Source: Oculatella sp. LEGE 06141 (GTDB lineage: Bacteria; Cyanobacteriota; Cyanobacteriia; Elainellales; Elainellaceae). From it: 45,397 nucleotides of DNA. How positions within the stretch are numbered: position 1 is the stretch's first letter; each line of letters opens with the position of its first letter. The translations under genes and the position numbers were made by a program. The notes beneath the pieces are model-generated. The model was not told the DNA's origin, did no database searches, and saw only the letters and a program-made list of their open reading frames with translations. Of this stretch, positions 26,226 through 34,771 are shown one piece after another. The stretch covers positions 1 through 45,397 of the forward strand of contig NZ_JADEWO010000051.1 in the NCBI RefSeq assembly GCF_015207605.1, written 5' to 3'.

Positions 26226-27023
26226 TCAGGAACCGGTGATTGTCGCGCTGCCCTGCCCCTGAAACATCAACCACGACAGGAAAAAATTGACGATAAAAAT
26301 GAAGAGTAATGCAGTTACAACGGCAGTTGTAGTAGATTGCCCCACCCCTTTAGCGCCACCTGTTGTTGTTAACCCCCAACTGGTGCCAATAATGGCAATC
26401 AACACGCCAAATACAGCTCCTTTGATCAACGGACTGATTAGATCCCAAACGCTGAGAAAGTCACGCGCCGAATCCAAAAACACGCGTTGCGAAATGCCGT
26501 ACAACGCATCCGCCAGGATCATGCCGCAGGTCATGCCTGTGATAAACGACAGAATGGTGAGAATAGGGAGCATCAGGCAGCAGGCAATCACTCTGGGAAT
26601 GACCAGGTAGTCAATGGGGTCAGTTTTGAGCATGTACAGCGCATCGATTTGCTCCGTGACCTGCATCGTGCCAATTTCAGCCGCGAAGGCAGAACCCACG
26701 CGCCCGGCGATAATCACGGCTGTTAAAACAGGGGCTAATTCTCGAGCGAGGGCGATCGCCAATACACCACCAACGGCTGTTCCTGCACCCAGGTTAATAA
26801 ACTCGCGGGAAACCTGAATTGTAAAGACCATTCCTACAAAACCTGCCGTCACCAGCGCGATCAGCAACGATTCGGGACCCACGACCGACATTTGTTCCAA
26901 TGTGTTGCGGCGATGAATTCTTCCCCTGAGCAGGTGAATGAAGACCTGTCCCCCTAGCAGAACAGCCGCCAGCAACCGCCGACTCCATAACGCCAAACTA
27001 GAACGGTTTGCAGTTTCACTCAA
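26226..27023 (-). CDS. mlaE: MlaE-family lipid ABC transporter permease
   Basis: A 265-residue permease of the MCE/Mla system that moves phospholipids or related lipids between inner and outer membranes. Five to six hydrophobic segments are visible, and the family blocks are intact: GMVFTIQVSREFINLGAGTA, ALARELAPVLTAVIIAGRVG, AAEIGTMQVTEQIDALYMLK, DPIDYLVIPRVIACCLMLPI. The start is TTG 27023 with AGGA nine bases upstream. The ATPase and MCE-domain partners are not in the window. Downstream on the same strand are DUF3119, DUF3086 and plsY. Confidence 0.93.
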   Translation of the reverse strand: MSETANRSSLALWSRRLLAAVLLGGQVFIHLLRGRIHRRNTLEQMSVVGPESLLIALVTAGFVGMVFTIQVSREFINLGAGTAVGGVLAIALARELAPVLTAVIIAGRVGSAFAAEIGTMQVTEQIDALYMLKTDPIDYLVIPRVIACCLMLPILTILSFITGMTCGMILADALYGISQRVFLDSARDFLSVWDLISPLIKGAVFGVLIAIIGTSWGLTTTGGAKGVGQSTTTAVVTALLFIFIVNFFLSWLMFQGQGSATITGS

Positions 27024-27321
27024 TTGGGGAAGTCCTATAAAGCCGAGGCAGTAAGGTATCTGACAGTGTCAACAATAGCGGATTTTCATAATCTTTGTCG
27101 GGTATTTCGTTTCTACTGCAATTGATTAGCTCTGTAAGGTTTAGTTGCAGATTGAAACAGTTTAGGGCTGAGCCAACCCGTAAATTTGTAAGCTGAGGTG
27201 AATACGCCACGGGTACTATCCACAGTCCATTCTCAGTCGGAGAGGGTATTTGAAGGGGGCTAAATGCAACTCGAACCGTTCCTTTTCTGGCTTGCCGCAG
27301 GCGCTAAACGCCCCTTTTTGG

Positions 27322-27357
27322 CTTCAACATGAGCGCTCAGCCGAGCGGGGTTGAAAC
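27322..27357 (+). repeat. Solitary 36-base CRISPR-repeat-like palindromic unit
   Basis: TTCAAC (27323-27328) pairs with GTTGAA (27350-27355), an inner stem CGCTC/GAGCG closes on a 4-base loop, and the unit ends in GAAAC, as many cyanobacterial CRISPR repeats do. There is no second copy within the next 200 bases and no cas gene, so it is at most a remnant. Confidence 0.25.
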
Positions 27358-27459
27358 CAGAACTGGCTTGGGATTTCGTCGCCGGGAGAGTCAGGGAACG
27401 AATGCAGCCCGTGCGCCAGGTTCAAACAACCTCTGGTTGCCACAGATCGATGGTGATAG

Positions 27460-27497
27460 GAGGGGTGATAAGAGGCCATATGTGCGTATAACCCCTC
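27460..27497. repeat. Inverted repeat with 11-bp arms
   Basis: GAGGGGTGATA (27460-27470) and TATAACCCCTC (27487-27497) pair with one mismatch around a 16-base loop that itself contains CATATG. A TCTTC follows, so it could end a short plus-strand transcript. Confidence 0.45.
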
Positions 27498-27740
27498 TCT
27501 TCAATTCATATTCATGTAGACCTCCCTTTCAGGGTGCTAACTCAGCTATGGCAACGGTATCAGTATCCATTGTTGGGCGGGTTGTTACTGATTTTTACAG
27601 ATATTTACCAAAGTCTTTAATAGAAATTTAAGATTTCTGACATCCCGGTTAAGCTACGGCGATCGCCCCCTATCGTAGAAATTGGCAAGGATTAGTTTCT
27701 CTCGTCTGTCCTGATTGACTCTTTGAGTAATTATCTCTCT

Positions 27741-28031
27741 ATGAGTACTCTGCCTAACGTCTTGCTTTCTCTTCTACTCACCAGCATTTTCAGCTTTCTG
27801 GCTCCCGTCTCATTGATTGGCGCATTGCTAGCCGTGCTGTTTCTGATTGGATACCTGCCGGGGCTAGACGCAGTTGCACAGGTTGGCGTTGAGCAAGTAT
27901 CTCAATTTTTGTCGATCTTTGGCACGGGCAGTTCGCTTCACGGCACCTTAACCATTGGTTTGGTGTGTAGTCTGGTCGGAGTACTGTTCGATATGTTTAC
28001 GTTCTACCGCTACCAAAACTTGCGAGATTAA
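27741..28031 (+). CDS. Small two-helix membrane protein, unknown
   Basis: A 96-residue hydrophobic protein I do not recognise. Helices are visible at about 5-50 (probably two: LPNVLLSLLLTSIFSFLAPV and IGALLAVLFLIGYLPGL) and 70-85 (LTIGLVCSLVGVLFDMFTFY). The start is ATG 27741; a TTG at 27723 would add six residues. It is alone on its strand between the hairpin-rich gap and the M16 pair. Coding composition looks normal, so I think it is real. Confidence 0.65.
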   Translation: MSTLPNVLLSLLLTSIFSFLAPVSLIGALLAVLFLIGYLPGLDAVAQVGVEQVSQFLSIFGTGSSLHGTLTIGLVCSLVGVLFDMFTFYRYQNLRD

Positions 28032-28176
28032 GCCTTGAGCGCTCCTCACGTGTTCATTCATCAAAATTAACCGATCGCCACAGCTCTGCCCCACACAGCA
28101 GACTTGTCGTTTCGGGTGAGTCTTGGCCGTTCAAAAGTCTCTATGCTGGAACTTGGTACTGCTTGAATCCAATTCC

Positions 28177-29829
28177 ATGCATCAAGTCCGTCAATTAGTG
28201 GCGATGCTCGGCGATCGCCCACAGCAACTCAAACTAGGCTTTCTTCAACCCAAACGATGGCAACGGTGGTTTGCTGCCTTCCTGGCCGCAACGTTATTCT
28301 GGTGCGGTTTGCCGCAAGCAATTGCCCTTGCCCGCGCCGAACCACCCCAACCAGCGACTGGTTCAATTCAGCCGTATCTGGATGCAGTAACCGACCGTGT
28401 TACTAGCTTTACCCTCGACAACGGGATGCGGTTCATTGTGTTGGAGCGGCACCAGGCACCTGTGGTTTCGTTCATGACCTATGTCAACGTCGGTGCCGCG
28501 TATGAAGCCGAAGGAAAAACTGGTGCGGCTCACTTTTTAGAGCATTTAGCCTTTAAAGGGACTCGCCGCATTGGCACTCAAGATTACCGTGCAGAGCGGC
28601 CTCTATTGAATCGTCTGGATCGGCTGTTTGACCGCATTCAAGCGGCGAGAGCTGCCGGACAAGAGGAACAAGCCGCTCGCCTGGAAGCGACCTTTGAAAC
28701 GGTCAGAGCTGAGGCCGCCAGCTACGTGAAGCAGAATGAGATGGGAACCATTGTGGAGCAAGCGGGTGGGGTAGGGCTAAATGCCACCACGTCTGCCGAT
28801 GCCACCCGTTATTTCTATAGTTTTCCAGCCAATAAGCTGGAACTGTGGATGTCGCTAGAATCAGAGCGATTTTTAGAACCCGTCTTCCGTGAGTTTTACG
28901 AAGAAAAAGATGTCATTTTAGAAGAGCGGCGCATGCGAACGGATAATTCGCCCATTGGCCGCATGACTGAAGCTTTCTTGGAAACGGCCTTTCCAGGGCA
29001 TCCCTATGGCCGTCCTATTATTGGCTACGAGGAAGACATCCGGAACCTGACGCGCAGAGACATTCAAGAGTTTTTTGACACCTATTACACGCCCGATCAT
29101 ATCGTTGCCGCCGTGGTGGGTGATGTGGATGCCGAGCGGGTACAGGAATTAGCGGAAGCCTACTTCGGACGCTATACCGCTCGCTCCAGGGCACCAGACG
29201 TTGAGGCGATCGCCCCAACCCAGACCGAACCGCAGGAAGTCACGTTGCGGCTTCAGTCGGAACCCTGGTACCTGGAAGGCTACCAGCGTCCGGGGATCAA
29301 CGATGATGACAGCGTTCTCTATGGCATGATCTCATCGCTGCTGGTTGGGGGGCGCACGTCGCGGCTCTATCAATCGTTAGTGGAACAACAGCAATTGGTG
29401 CTTAATGTCGGGCTTCAGGATGGCTTTCCGGGCGATCGCTACCCCACTCTGATGTTGATTTACGCCCTCTCGGCTCCTGGCCACACCATTGATGAAATTG
29501 CAGTGGCAATGAATGCAGAAATCGATCGCCTCAAAACCGAACCCGTTTCGGCTGAAGAACTCGATCGGGTCAAAACTCAGGCGCGGGCAGGGCTGTTACG
29601 TACCTTGTCATCGAACAACGGCATGGCAAGTTTGCTGGCCGAATATGAGGCTAAAACGGGCAGTTGGCGCAACCTGTTCGATGAGTTGACCAAAATCGAA
29701 GCGGTGACGGTTGACGATGTGCAGCGCGTAGCCCAGAGTATCTTCCAACCGAATAATCTAACAATTGGACGATTGCTCTCGGTTGGCTCAGGAGAGGCCG
29801 AATCGGAGAGCGTCGAGGTTGGCAATTAA
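28177..29829 (+). CDS. M16-family zinc peptidase, active subunit
   Basis: A 551-residue insulinase-family protease with an N-terminal signal region (RWFAAFLAATLFWCGLPQAIALARA), so it is exported. The inverted zinc motif HFLEH is intact (His119, Glu122, His123), followed by LAFKGT; the third ligand, a Glu, is expected in the helical region about 70 residues on. FPGHPYGRPIIGYEEDI and DHIVAAVVGDVD are M16 blocks. It should degrade peptides in the periplasm. I use ATG 28177; the upstream TTG at 28123 has no ribosome site. It is followed by an inactive partner, as in two-subunit M16B enzymes. Confidence 0.92.
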   Translation: MHQVRQLVAMLGDRPQQLKLGFLQPKRWQRWFAAFLAATLFWCGLPQAIALARAEPPQPATGSIQPYLDAVTDRVTSFTLDNGMRFIVLERHQAPVVSFMTYVNVGAAYEAEGKTGAAHFLEHLAFKGTRRIGTQDYRAERPLLNRLDRLFDRIQAARAAGQEEQAARLEATFETVRAEAASYVKQNEMGTIVEQAGGVGLNATTSADATRYFYSFPANKLELWMSLESERFLEPVFREFYEEKDVILEERRMRTDNSPIGRMTEAFLETAFPGHPYGRPIIGYEEDIRNLTRRDIQEFFDTYYTPDHIVAAVVGDVDAERVQELAEAYFGRYTARSRAPDVEAIAPTQTEPQEVTLRLQSEPWYLEGYQRPGINDDDSVLYGMISSLLVGGRTSRLYQSLVEQQQLVLNVGLQDGFPGDRYPTLMLIYALSAPGHTIDEIAVAMNAEIDRLKTEPVSAEELDRVKTQARAGLLRTLSSNNGMASLLAEYEAKTGSWRNLFDELTKIEAVTVDDVQRVAQSIFQPNNLTIGRLLSVGSGEAESESVEVGN

Positions 29830-29893
29830 TTCAGTGTTGAGCGATCGCGTCTCTCCTAGCCTCATCACGAACTATTCAGGAGTTTTGTTAATC

Positions 29894-31429
29894 ATGCAGC
29901 GGTTTGTTTTTTGGCGTAGCAGTCGAGGGAAACGACTCGCTAGCTATGTCTTCATTGCAATAGCAGTAGTAGTGCTAACGGCCATTAGCTCATGGCGATC
30001 GCCAGCCCTGGCGGTTACACCCCGCCATTACACCGAATTGGAGTTTGCTCCCCCTCCTGAAATTCAAGTGCCGGATTACACCCGGTTTGAACTCGACAAC
30101 GGCATGACCGTGTTTCTCCTCGAAGACCACGAACTGCCGTTAGTCAGCGGTTCCGCTATGTTTCGCACGGGCGATCGGCTAGAACCCGGAAAGAAGGTAG
30201 GGCTAGCCAGCATTACGGGTGAAGTGATCCGCAGCGGTGGCAGTGAGGCGCATCCGGCTGATGAACTGAACCAACTGCTAGAGCAACGAGCCGCCTCCGT
30301 TGAGACTGGAACGGATATCTCCACCGGCAGTGCCAGTTTTAGCGCCTTAAGTGAAGACCTGGAGGATGTCTTTGGGCTATTTGCAGAGGTGCTGCGTCAG
30401 CCAGCGTTGCCCCAAGACAAAATTGATTTGTCTAAAGTGCAGTGGCGAGGCTCGATTGCCCGCCGCAACGATGACCCAGGGGAAGTAGCAAGCCGCGAGT
30501 TTCAAAAGCTGATCTATGGAGCAGAAAGCCCCTATGCTCGCACGGTTGAATATGCCACGCTCGATAATGTGTCGCGCCAGGATATCGTCAGCTTTTATCG
30601 GCAGTATTTTCGACCTGAAAATATGTTGCTGGGCATTGTGGGAGACTTTGACCCGGACGCAATGCGATCGCTAATTGAAGCGCAGTTTGGCACCTGGCGA
30701 CCGGAACCCGTTTCCGGTTTCCAGACCTCGCTGCCGGAGGTTACCCAGCGCACCACAGGCGGTGTGTTTCTGGTTGATTTACCGCAGCTAACCCAAAGCT
30801 ACGTTCAAGTTGGGCATCTTGGTGGCCAGCTAAACGAGCCAGACTATGCAACGCTGTCGGTGATGAATGAAGCGCTCAACGGTTTTGGTGGACGCCTGGT
30901 GAATGAGGTGCGATCGCGCCAGGGGTTAGCCTATGTCGTGTATGCCTTCTGGAGTCCCCGGTACGACTTTCCGGGCACCTTTGTGGGCGGCGGGCAAACC
31001 CGGTCTGATGCAACCGTACCCTTTGTGCAGTCGATCTTGGCAGAGTTAGAAGAAGTTCGCACCACTCCCATTACCGAAGCGGAGCTAGCGCGAGCCAAAG
31101 AATCGGTTCTCAATGCCTTCATCTTCAACTTCCAAAGTCCCTCACAAACGCTATCGCGGGTGATGCGGTATGAGTATTACGACTATCCGCAAGACTTTAT
31201 CTTCCAGTATCAGCGAGAAGTAGAAGCCACAACGCCAGAGGCTATTCAGCAAGCCGCACAAACGCATCTAAAACCGGAAAATATTGTCACGCTGGTGGTG
31301 GGAAATGCTGCCGATATTCAGCCGCCCCTGAATACCCTGGTTCCCGATGGGCAGCAGGTAACCACGATCGACATCACGATTCCACCACCACCATCAGACG
31401 CTAGCCCGGAGCCAGGTACGGGTGTGTAG
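29894..31429 (+). CDS. M16-family peptidase, non-catalytic subunit
   Basis: A 511-residue partner of the upstream protease with a signal segment (YVFIAIAVVVLTAISSW) and cleavage near SPALA. The place where HFLEH should be reads LASITGEVIRSGG, so no zinc site is present. The C-terminal half keeps the M16 substrate-binding Arg and Tyr (GGRLVNEVRSRQGLAYVVYA). This is the usual division of labour in bacterial M16B heterodimers, one subunit cutting and the other holding the peptide. I use ATG 29894 with CAGGAG upstream; the longer frame from 29765 overlaps the first gene and is rejected. The gap to the first gene is 64 bases. Confidence 0.92.
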   Translation: MQRFVFWRSSRGKRLASYVFIAIAVVVLTAISSWRSPALAVTPRHYTELEFAPPPEIQVPDYTRFELDNGMTVFLLEDHELPLVSGSAMFRTGDRLEPGKKVGLASITGEVIRSGGSEAHPADELNQLLEQRAASVETGTDISTGSASFSALSEDLEDVFGLFAEVLRQPALPQDKIDLSKVQWRGSIARRNDDPGEVASREFQKLIYGAESPYARTVEYATLDNVSRQDIVSFYRQYFRPENMLLGIVGDFDPDAMRSLIEAQFGTWRPEPVSGFQTSLPEVTQRTTGGVFLVDLPQLTQSYVQVGHLGGQLNEPDYATLSVMNEALNGFGGRLVNEVRSRQGLAYVVYAFWSPRYDFPGTFVGGGQTRSDATVPFVQSILAELEEVRTTPITEAELARAKESVLNAFIFNFQSPSQTLSRVMRYEYYDYPQDFIFQYQREVEATTPEAIQQAAQTHLKPENIVTLVVGNAADIQPPLNTLVPDGQQVTTIDITIPPPPSDASPEPGTGV

Positions 31430-31456
31430 TTGATCCTGTGTCGTCACGGGTATAAG

Positions 31457-31517
31457 GGGACGAGTTGTTTTCAGGCTGGCACTAGTGTTTGGCTAGTCGG
31501 CTGAAACCACTCGTCCT
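31457..31517. other. Long three-part stem-loop between the M16 pair and the ketoacyl synthase
   Basis: Nested arms pair as GGACGAGT/ACTCGTCC, TTCAG/CTGAA and ACTAG/CTAGT, closing on TGTTTGG. It begins about 28 bases after the M16 stop. TTCTCTTT follows, so it may terminate that transcript, although the U tract is mixed; it could equally be a leader structure of the next gene. Confidence 0.5.
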
Positions 31518-31665
31518 TCTCTTTAAGCTGGGGTTACAAGCAGCGCTGCTGAGACGCCTGTTTGAAACGGGTTGCATCGCCAGTGGGCTGTGTTGCCCTT
31601 TTTCATCCTCTAAGCCTGACAGACCCAATTTCTCAACACCAACATCGGGACAACTATCGAACGTC

Positions 31666-32823
31666 ATGAGTAGCGCTGTAGAGGTTGTTGTAACTGGGAT
31701 AGGGCTAGTCTCTGCCCTGGGCAATTTGCAAGAAACATGGCAACGGTTGCTAGTCGGAACCTCCGCCGTTCAGTTGCACCAACCCTTTCCAGAATTAGCG
31801 CCTCAGCCTGTGGCGTTGATTGCCCAAACCCCATCCTCGCTGCTGGCTTTGACCCACCAGGCCGTCACGCAAGCGCTGCTGACCGCTGAATTGGCACCAC
31901 CTTTAGAGAATTGTGGTGTCGTGATTGGTTCAAGTCGCAGTCATCAGGCTCAATGGGAGGACTGGTTGAGGGCTAGAACCCATGACGACGATCGCCTCTT
32001 GCCCTCCTTAACAACCTGGCTGGACACCTTGCCCAACGCAGCGGCGATCGCCACGGCTCGGCAATCTGGTTGCACGGGGCCTGTCCTGGCACCAATGGCA
32101 GCCTGTGCCACAGGGCTGTGGGCGATCGCCCAAGCCTATGAACTGCTGCAACTGCATCAGTGCGATCGGGTCATTGCAGGGGCAATTGAAGCCCCCATTT
32201 CCCCCCTGACCCTGGCTGGCTTCAGTAAAATTGGTGCGTTATCGCGTTCAGGAGCCTATCCGTTCGATCGCCACCGCGACGGCTTTGTGCTAGGAGAAGG
32301 CGGTGCCGTTCTGGTGCTAGAAACGGCAGAGGCGGCTCGTCGTCGTTCGGCCACGGTGTATGGGCAAATTTTGGGCTTTGGGTTTACCGCCGATGGTTAC
32401 CATGTCAGCGCTCCTGACCCTGGCCAGCGAGAAGCGGCGATCGCCGTGAAACAATGTCTGAAGCGCAGCCAGCTTCAGCCTCAGGCCATTGGGTATATCC
32501 ATGCCCATGGGACAGCGACTCAGTTGAACGATCGCAATGAGGCCGCCTTAATTCAGCACCTTTTCCCTGGGGGAGTCGCGGTGAGTTCCACGAAGGGGGC
32601 AACAGGGCATACGCTTGGCGCATCGGGTGCCATTGGGGTTGCTTTGTCCTTGTTGGCGTTAAAGCAACAGGTGCTGCCGCCCTGTGTTGGTCTACAACAA
32701 CCGGAGTTTGATCTGGATCTAGTAACGGCTTCTCGCCCTAGCACCGCAGCCTACGCGTTGTGTCTTGGCTTTGGTTTTGGTGGGCAAAATGGCGCGATCG
32801 CCCTGAAGCGAGTTGCATCCTAG
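31666..32823 (+). CDS. Beta-ketoacyl-ACP synthase, FabF-like
   Basis: A 385-residue condensing enzyme. The catalytic triad is intact: Cys147 in APMAACATGLWA, His281 in IHAHGTATQLND and His315 in TKGATGHTLGASGAIG, with Lys310. RHRDGFVLGEGGAVLVLE is the family loop. It should condense acyl-ACP with malonyl-ACP. It is shorter than typical FabF (about 415) and divergent, so it may be a secondary or specialised synthase rather than the housekeeping one. I use ATG 31666; a 59-residue upstream extension runs through the stem-loop and is rejected. No other fatty-acid or polyketide gene is adjacent. Confidence 0.9.
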   Translation: MSSAVEVVVTGIGLVSALGNLQETWQRLLVGTSAVQLHQPFPELAPQPVALIAQTPSSLLALTHQAVTQALLTAELAPPLENCGVVIGSSRSHQAQWEDWLRARTHDDDRLLPSLTTWLDTLPNAAAIATARQSGCTGPVLAPMAACATGLWAIAQAYELLQLHQCDRVIAGAIEAPISPLTLAGFSKIGALSRSGAYPFDRHRDGFVLGEGGAVLVLETAEAARRRSATVYGQILGFGFTADGYHVSAPDPGQREAAIAVKQCLKRSQLQPQAIGYIHAHGTATQLNDRNEAALIQHLFPGGVAVSSTKGATGHTLGASGAIGVALSLLALKQQVLPPCVGLQQPEFDLDLVTASRPSTAAYALCLGFGFGGQNGAIALKRVAS

Positions 32824-32888
32824 ATATCGCCCATTTTTGGAGTTCTAGTGGGAAGATTAAGGATAATAGGTGGATTTTCTGCGTGTAT

Positions 32889-32926
32889 CCAGTGTTTTGG
32901 CACAGGGTTGTGGGTCAAAACACTGG
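32889..32926. repeat. Perfect 11-bp inverted repeat upstream of the receiver-like gene
   Basis: CCAGTGTTTTG (32889-32899) and CAAAACACTGG (32916-32926) are exact complements around a 16-base loop, 62 bases before the next ATG. There is no T run, so it is more likely an operator or RNA structure than a terminator. Confidence 0.6.
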
Positions 32927-32988
32927 CTGATGATAGTTCTTCACGGTTGATTCATCCCCTAATGCATCTCACCGCTTAATCTCCTCAC

Positions 32989-33597
32989 ATGGCTGATCCA
33001 CGCAAACTGATCTTGATAGTGCATCCCACCGGATTTCAAGGTTTTATCTGGCAAACGGTTCTGCGTTCTCAGCAACTCGCTGTTATTTGGGAATCACCTG
33101 ATGTCAACTTAGTTGAAACAATCAGCCATCTAAAAAAGGCTGGCTTTACCCTGCCAGACCTGCTGTTGCTCGATACTCGGTTACAAAACATCAATCCGTA
33201 CTCCTTTTGTCGTTGGCGACGTCAGCATTGTCCAGAGATGAAAGTGGTATTGGTTAACGGTGCCCAACCCGAGATTTTGCTCTCAGAGCGGCAATGGGCT
33301 ATGTATCAGGGTGCGTCAGATTTATTGCCTCGCTTTGAGCGAGAAAACCTGGTCAGCGGAGCAGCTACCAAAGTGCGACAAATTCTTGACCTGTTAGGAG
33401 AGCCAGTGTTGGATACTGGGGCACTCGTTTCGGTATTGCTGACGGTAAAGGAAGAGCTGAAGACACGTCGCCCTAATTCCTCCTCCATCTTGTCGTCTAG
33501 CGCCAGCGCTGCCTTTGTCGCAAAACGCGCCAAGCCGGATACTTGGGACTCTCGCACCTCCGGCGTTGAAGAACCTCATTCCTTCCGCTTCGATTGA
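32989..33597 (+). CDS. Degenerate receiver-domain (response-regulator-like) protein
   Basis: A 202-residue protein whose first 130 residues follow a receiver fold: LILIVHPTG (strand 1), LPDLLLLDTRL with Asp62 at the phosphorylation position, and MKVVLVNGA as strand 4. The paired acidic residues that normally hold Mg2+ near residues 10-12 are missing (VHPTG), and the conserved Lys after strand 5 reads LPRFERENL. It is therefore probably a pseudo-receiver that cannot be phosphorylated normally. The C-terminal 70 residues are Ser-rich and unlike known outputs. ATG start. It is convergent with the SAM hydrolase gene, 39 bases away. Confidence 0.72.
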   Translation: MADPRKLILIVHPTGFQGFIWQTVLRSQQLAVIWESPDVNLVETISHLKKAGFTLPDLLLLDTRLQNINPYSFCRWRRQHCPEMKVVLVNGAQPEILLSERQWAMYQGASDLLPRFERENLVSGAATKVRQILDLLGEPVLDTGALVSVLLTVKEELKTRRPNSSSILSSSASAAFVAKRAKPDTWDSRTSGVEEPHSFRFD

Positions 33598-33636
33598 CCG
33601 CTGGCTCACGCCGTTAGCAGAGAAAACAAGCGGAGA

Positions 33637-34431
33637 CTATGACCCTGTAATCAGGGCAATTCGCTGGGTTAAGCGCGGTTTGCCAAATCGTCTCCAGGCG
33701 CTTCCTCCGCGTAAGAACAGTTCCATCCAGCGCAGTGGTGTACCGTCTACATCTGACCAGCCAGAACTGCCGGGTGCAAACGCTAAGGTGCCCTCTGGAA
33801 CTCGAAAACTGCCATCCGAATAAATGGCATCGCTAACCACATCCCCAACGCGAATCACCACTTTGGTTTCGGGTTCCAAATTTATCGTATGGGCTGGAAT
33901 AGTAGTCTTAATGTTGCCGTAACCATCGACCCAGGCAATTCGGTTATCGGGACGGTCAGGAAGTTGGTTGGTGGCGATCGCCTCTCCCAGCAGGCTGAAA
34001 TCCTCATTGGCGATCGCTGCGGCTGCCGTTGGAAAGACATCCCGCGATCGAAACTGTGATCCCCCACGCGATACGTTAACGCTGTGCAGCACAGTAGCGT
34101 GCTCCTTAATAAAGGACAGGGAATATCCGGCGTTTACCCCAACCACTTTGACCCCATTAGGCAACACGGCATAGGTTAATCCTTCCCCCTCGTTGTCTCG
34201 TCGCGCGTCGGGATCGTCTTGCCGGGGCGCACAGTTGTGATAAATTAACCGCTGTTCTGGTCCAGGGTTAAGACCCAGTTGTGCAATCCAAAAGCCGGTT
34301 GCCAACGTATTAAACGGTGGAATAGAAAGTAAGTGCACCTGCGCTTGCGGCAGAAGCATCAACAATCGTTGAGACACTTCTAAAAAAGCCGGATCGCCTG
34401 TCCCATAATCAGCAATAAGGGAAATGAACAT
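33637..34431 (-). CDS. SAM hydroxide adenosyltransferase (DUF62/SAM hydrolase family)
   Basis: A 264-residue enzyme of the fluorinase-related family that uses water to split S-adenosylmethionine into adenosine and methionine. FISLIADYGTGDPAF at the N-terminus, SRGGSQFRSRDVFPTAAAAI in the middle and WVDGYGNIKTTI with EGTLAFAPGSSGW near the end are family blocks. I start at ATG 34431; the frame continues 67 codons upstream, but that extension is outside the fold and overlaps the likely promoter. It is divergent from the CheY-like gene. Halogenase activity is not implied. Confidence 0.88.
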   Translation of the reverse strand: MFISLIADYGTGDPAFLEVSQRLLMLLPQAQVHLLSIPPFNTLATGFWIAQLGLNPGPEQRLIYHNCAPRQDDPDARRDNEGEGLTYAVLPNGVKVVGVNAGYSLSFIKEHATVLHSVNVSRGGSQFRSRDVFPTAAAAIANEDFSLLGEAIATNQLPDRPDNRIAWVDGYGNIKTTIPAHTINLEPETKVVIRVGDVVSDAIYSDGSFRVPEGTLAFAPGSSGWSDVDGTPLRWMELFLRGGSAWRRFGKPRLTQRIALITGS

Positions 34432-34771
34432 AGCACCCCGTCGTTGCTCAAATAATTTAGACAGTAGACAGTTTAGCCTTGTGTGAGTGCAAGATAGAGA
34501 AGGGTAAAAATGTCTTACACCCTGGGTGGATTGATTGGGCAACCTATAATAGGGTGCGATCGCTACAAATTGCGAATCAGGTGGCAAAAGATGGGGCTGT
34601 ACCAGGCTAGATTGGTCTAAATGAGAGCACAAGAAACTGGGAATACTGCTGAGGGCAATGACAATATCTAAGAGTGCATCTTGCTTGGCTCTGGTTCTGG
34701 GAATGCATGTTCCAGTGATGACAAAGCGCAGCGTTTGCCCAAAGCAACTATGTGGGACGAAGTAAAGAATT

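Larger units (their letters stand above)
27024..27740. other. Long gene-free region with several hairpins
   Basis: Open frames here are short and unlike known proteins. It holds the divergent promoters of mlaE and the small membrane protein; a short GC stem GGCGctaaaCGCC followed by CCTTTTT (near 27298-27317); a 36-base CRISPR-repeat-like unit (27322-27357); a near-perfect 11-bp inverted repeat (27460-27497); and a HIP1-like site near 27659. It could contain an unrecognised RNA. Confidence 0.45.

Noticed and set aside
27016-27210. 64-codon minus-strand frame overlapping the mlaE start
   Set aside because: It lies in the likely mlaE leader, in a different frame, with no family match.
27240-27440. 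Possible decayed IS200/IS605 transposase end
   Set aside because: Translations in the frames I read show no TnpB motifs such as the zinc-finger cysteines.
27329-27631. 100-codon plus-strand frame in the hairpin-rich gap
   Set aside because: It runs through inverted repeats, has low-complexity Arg/Gly/Pro composition and no recognisable domain.
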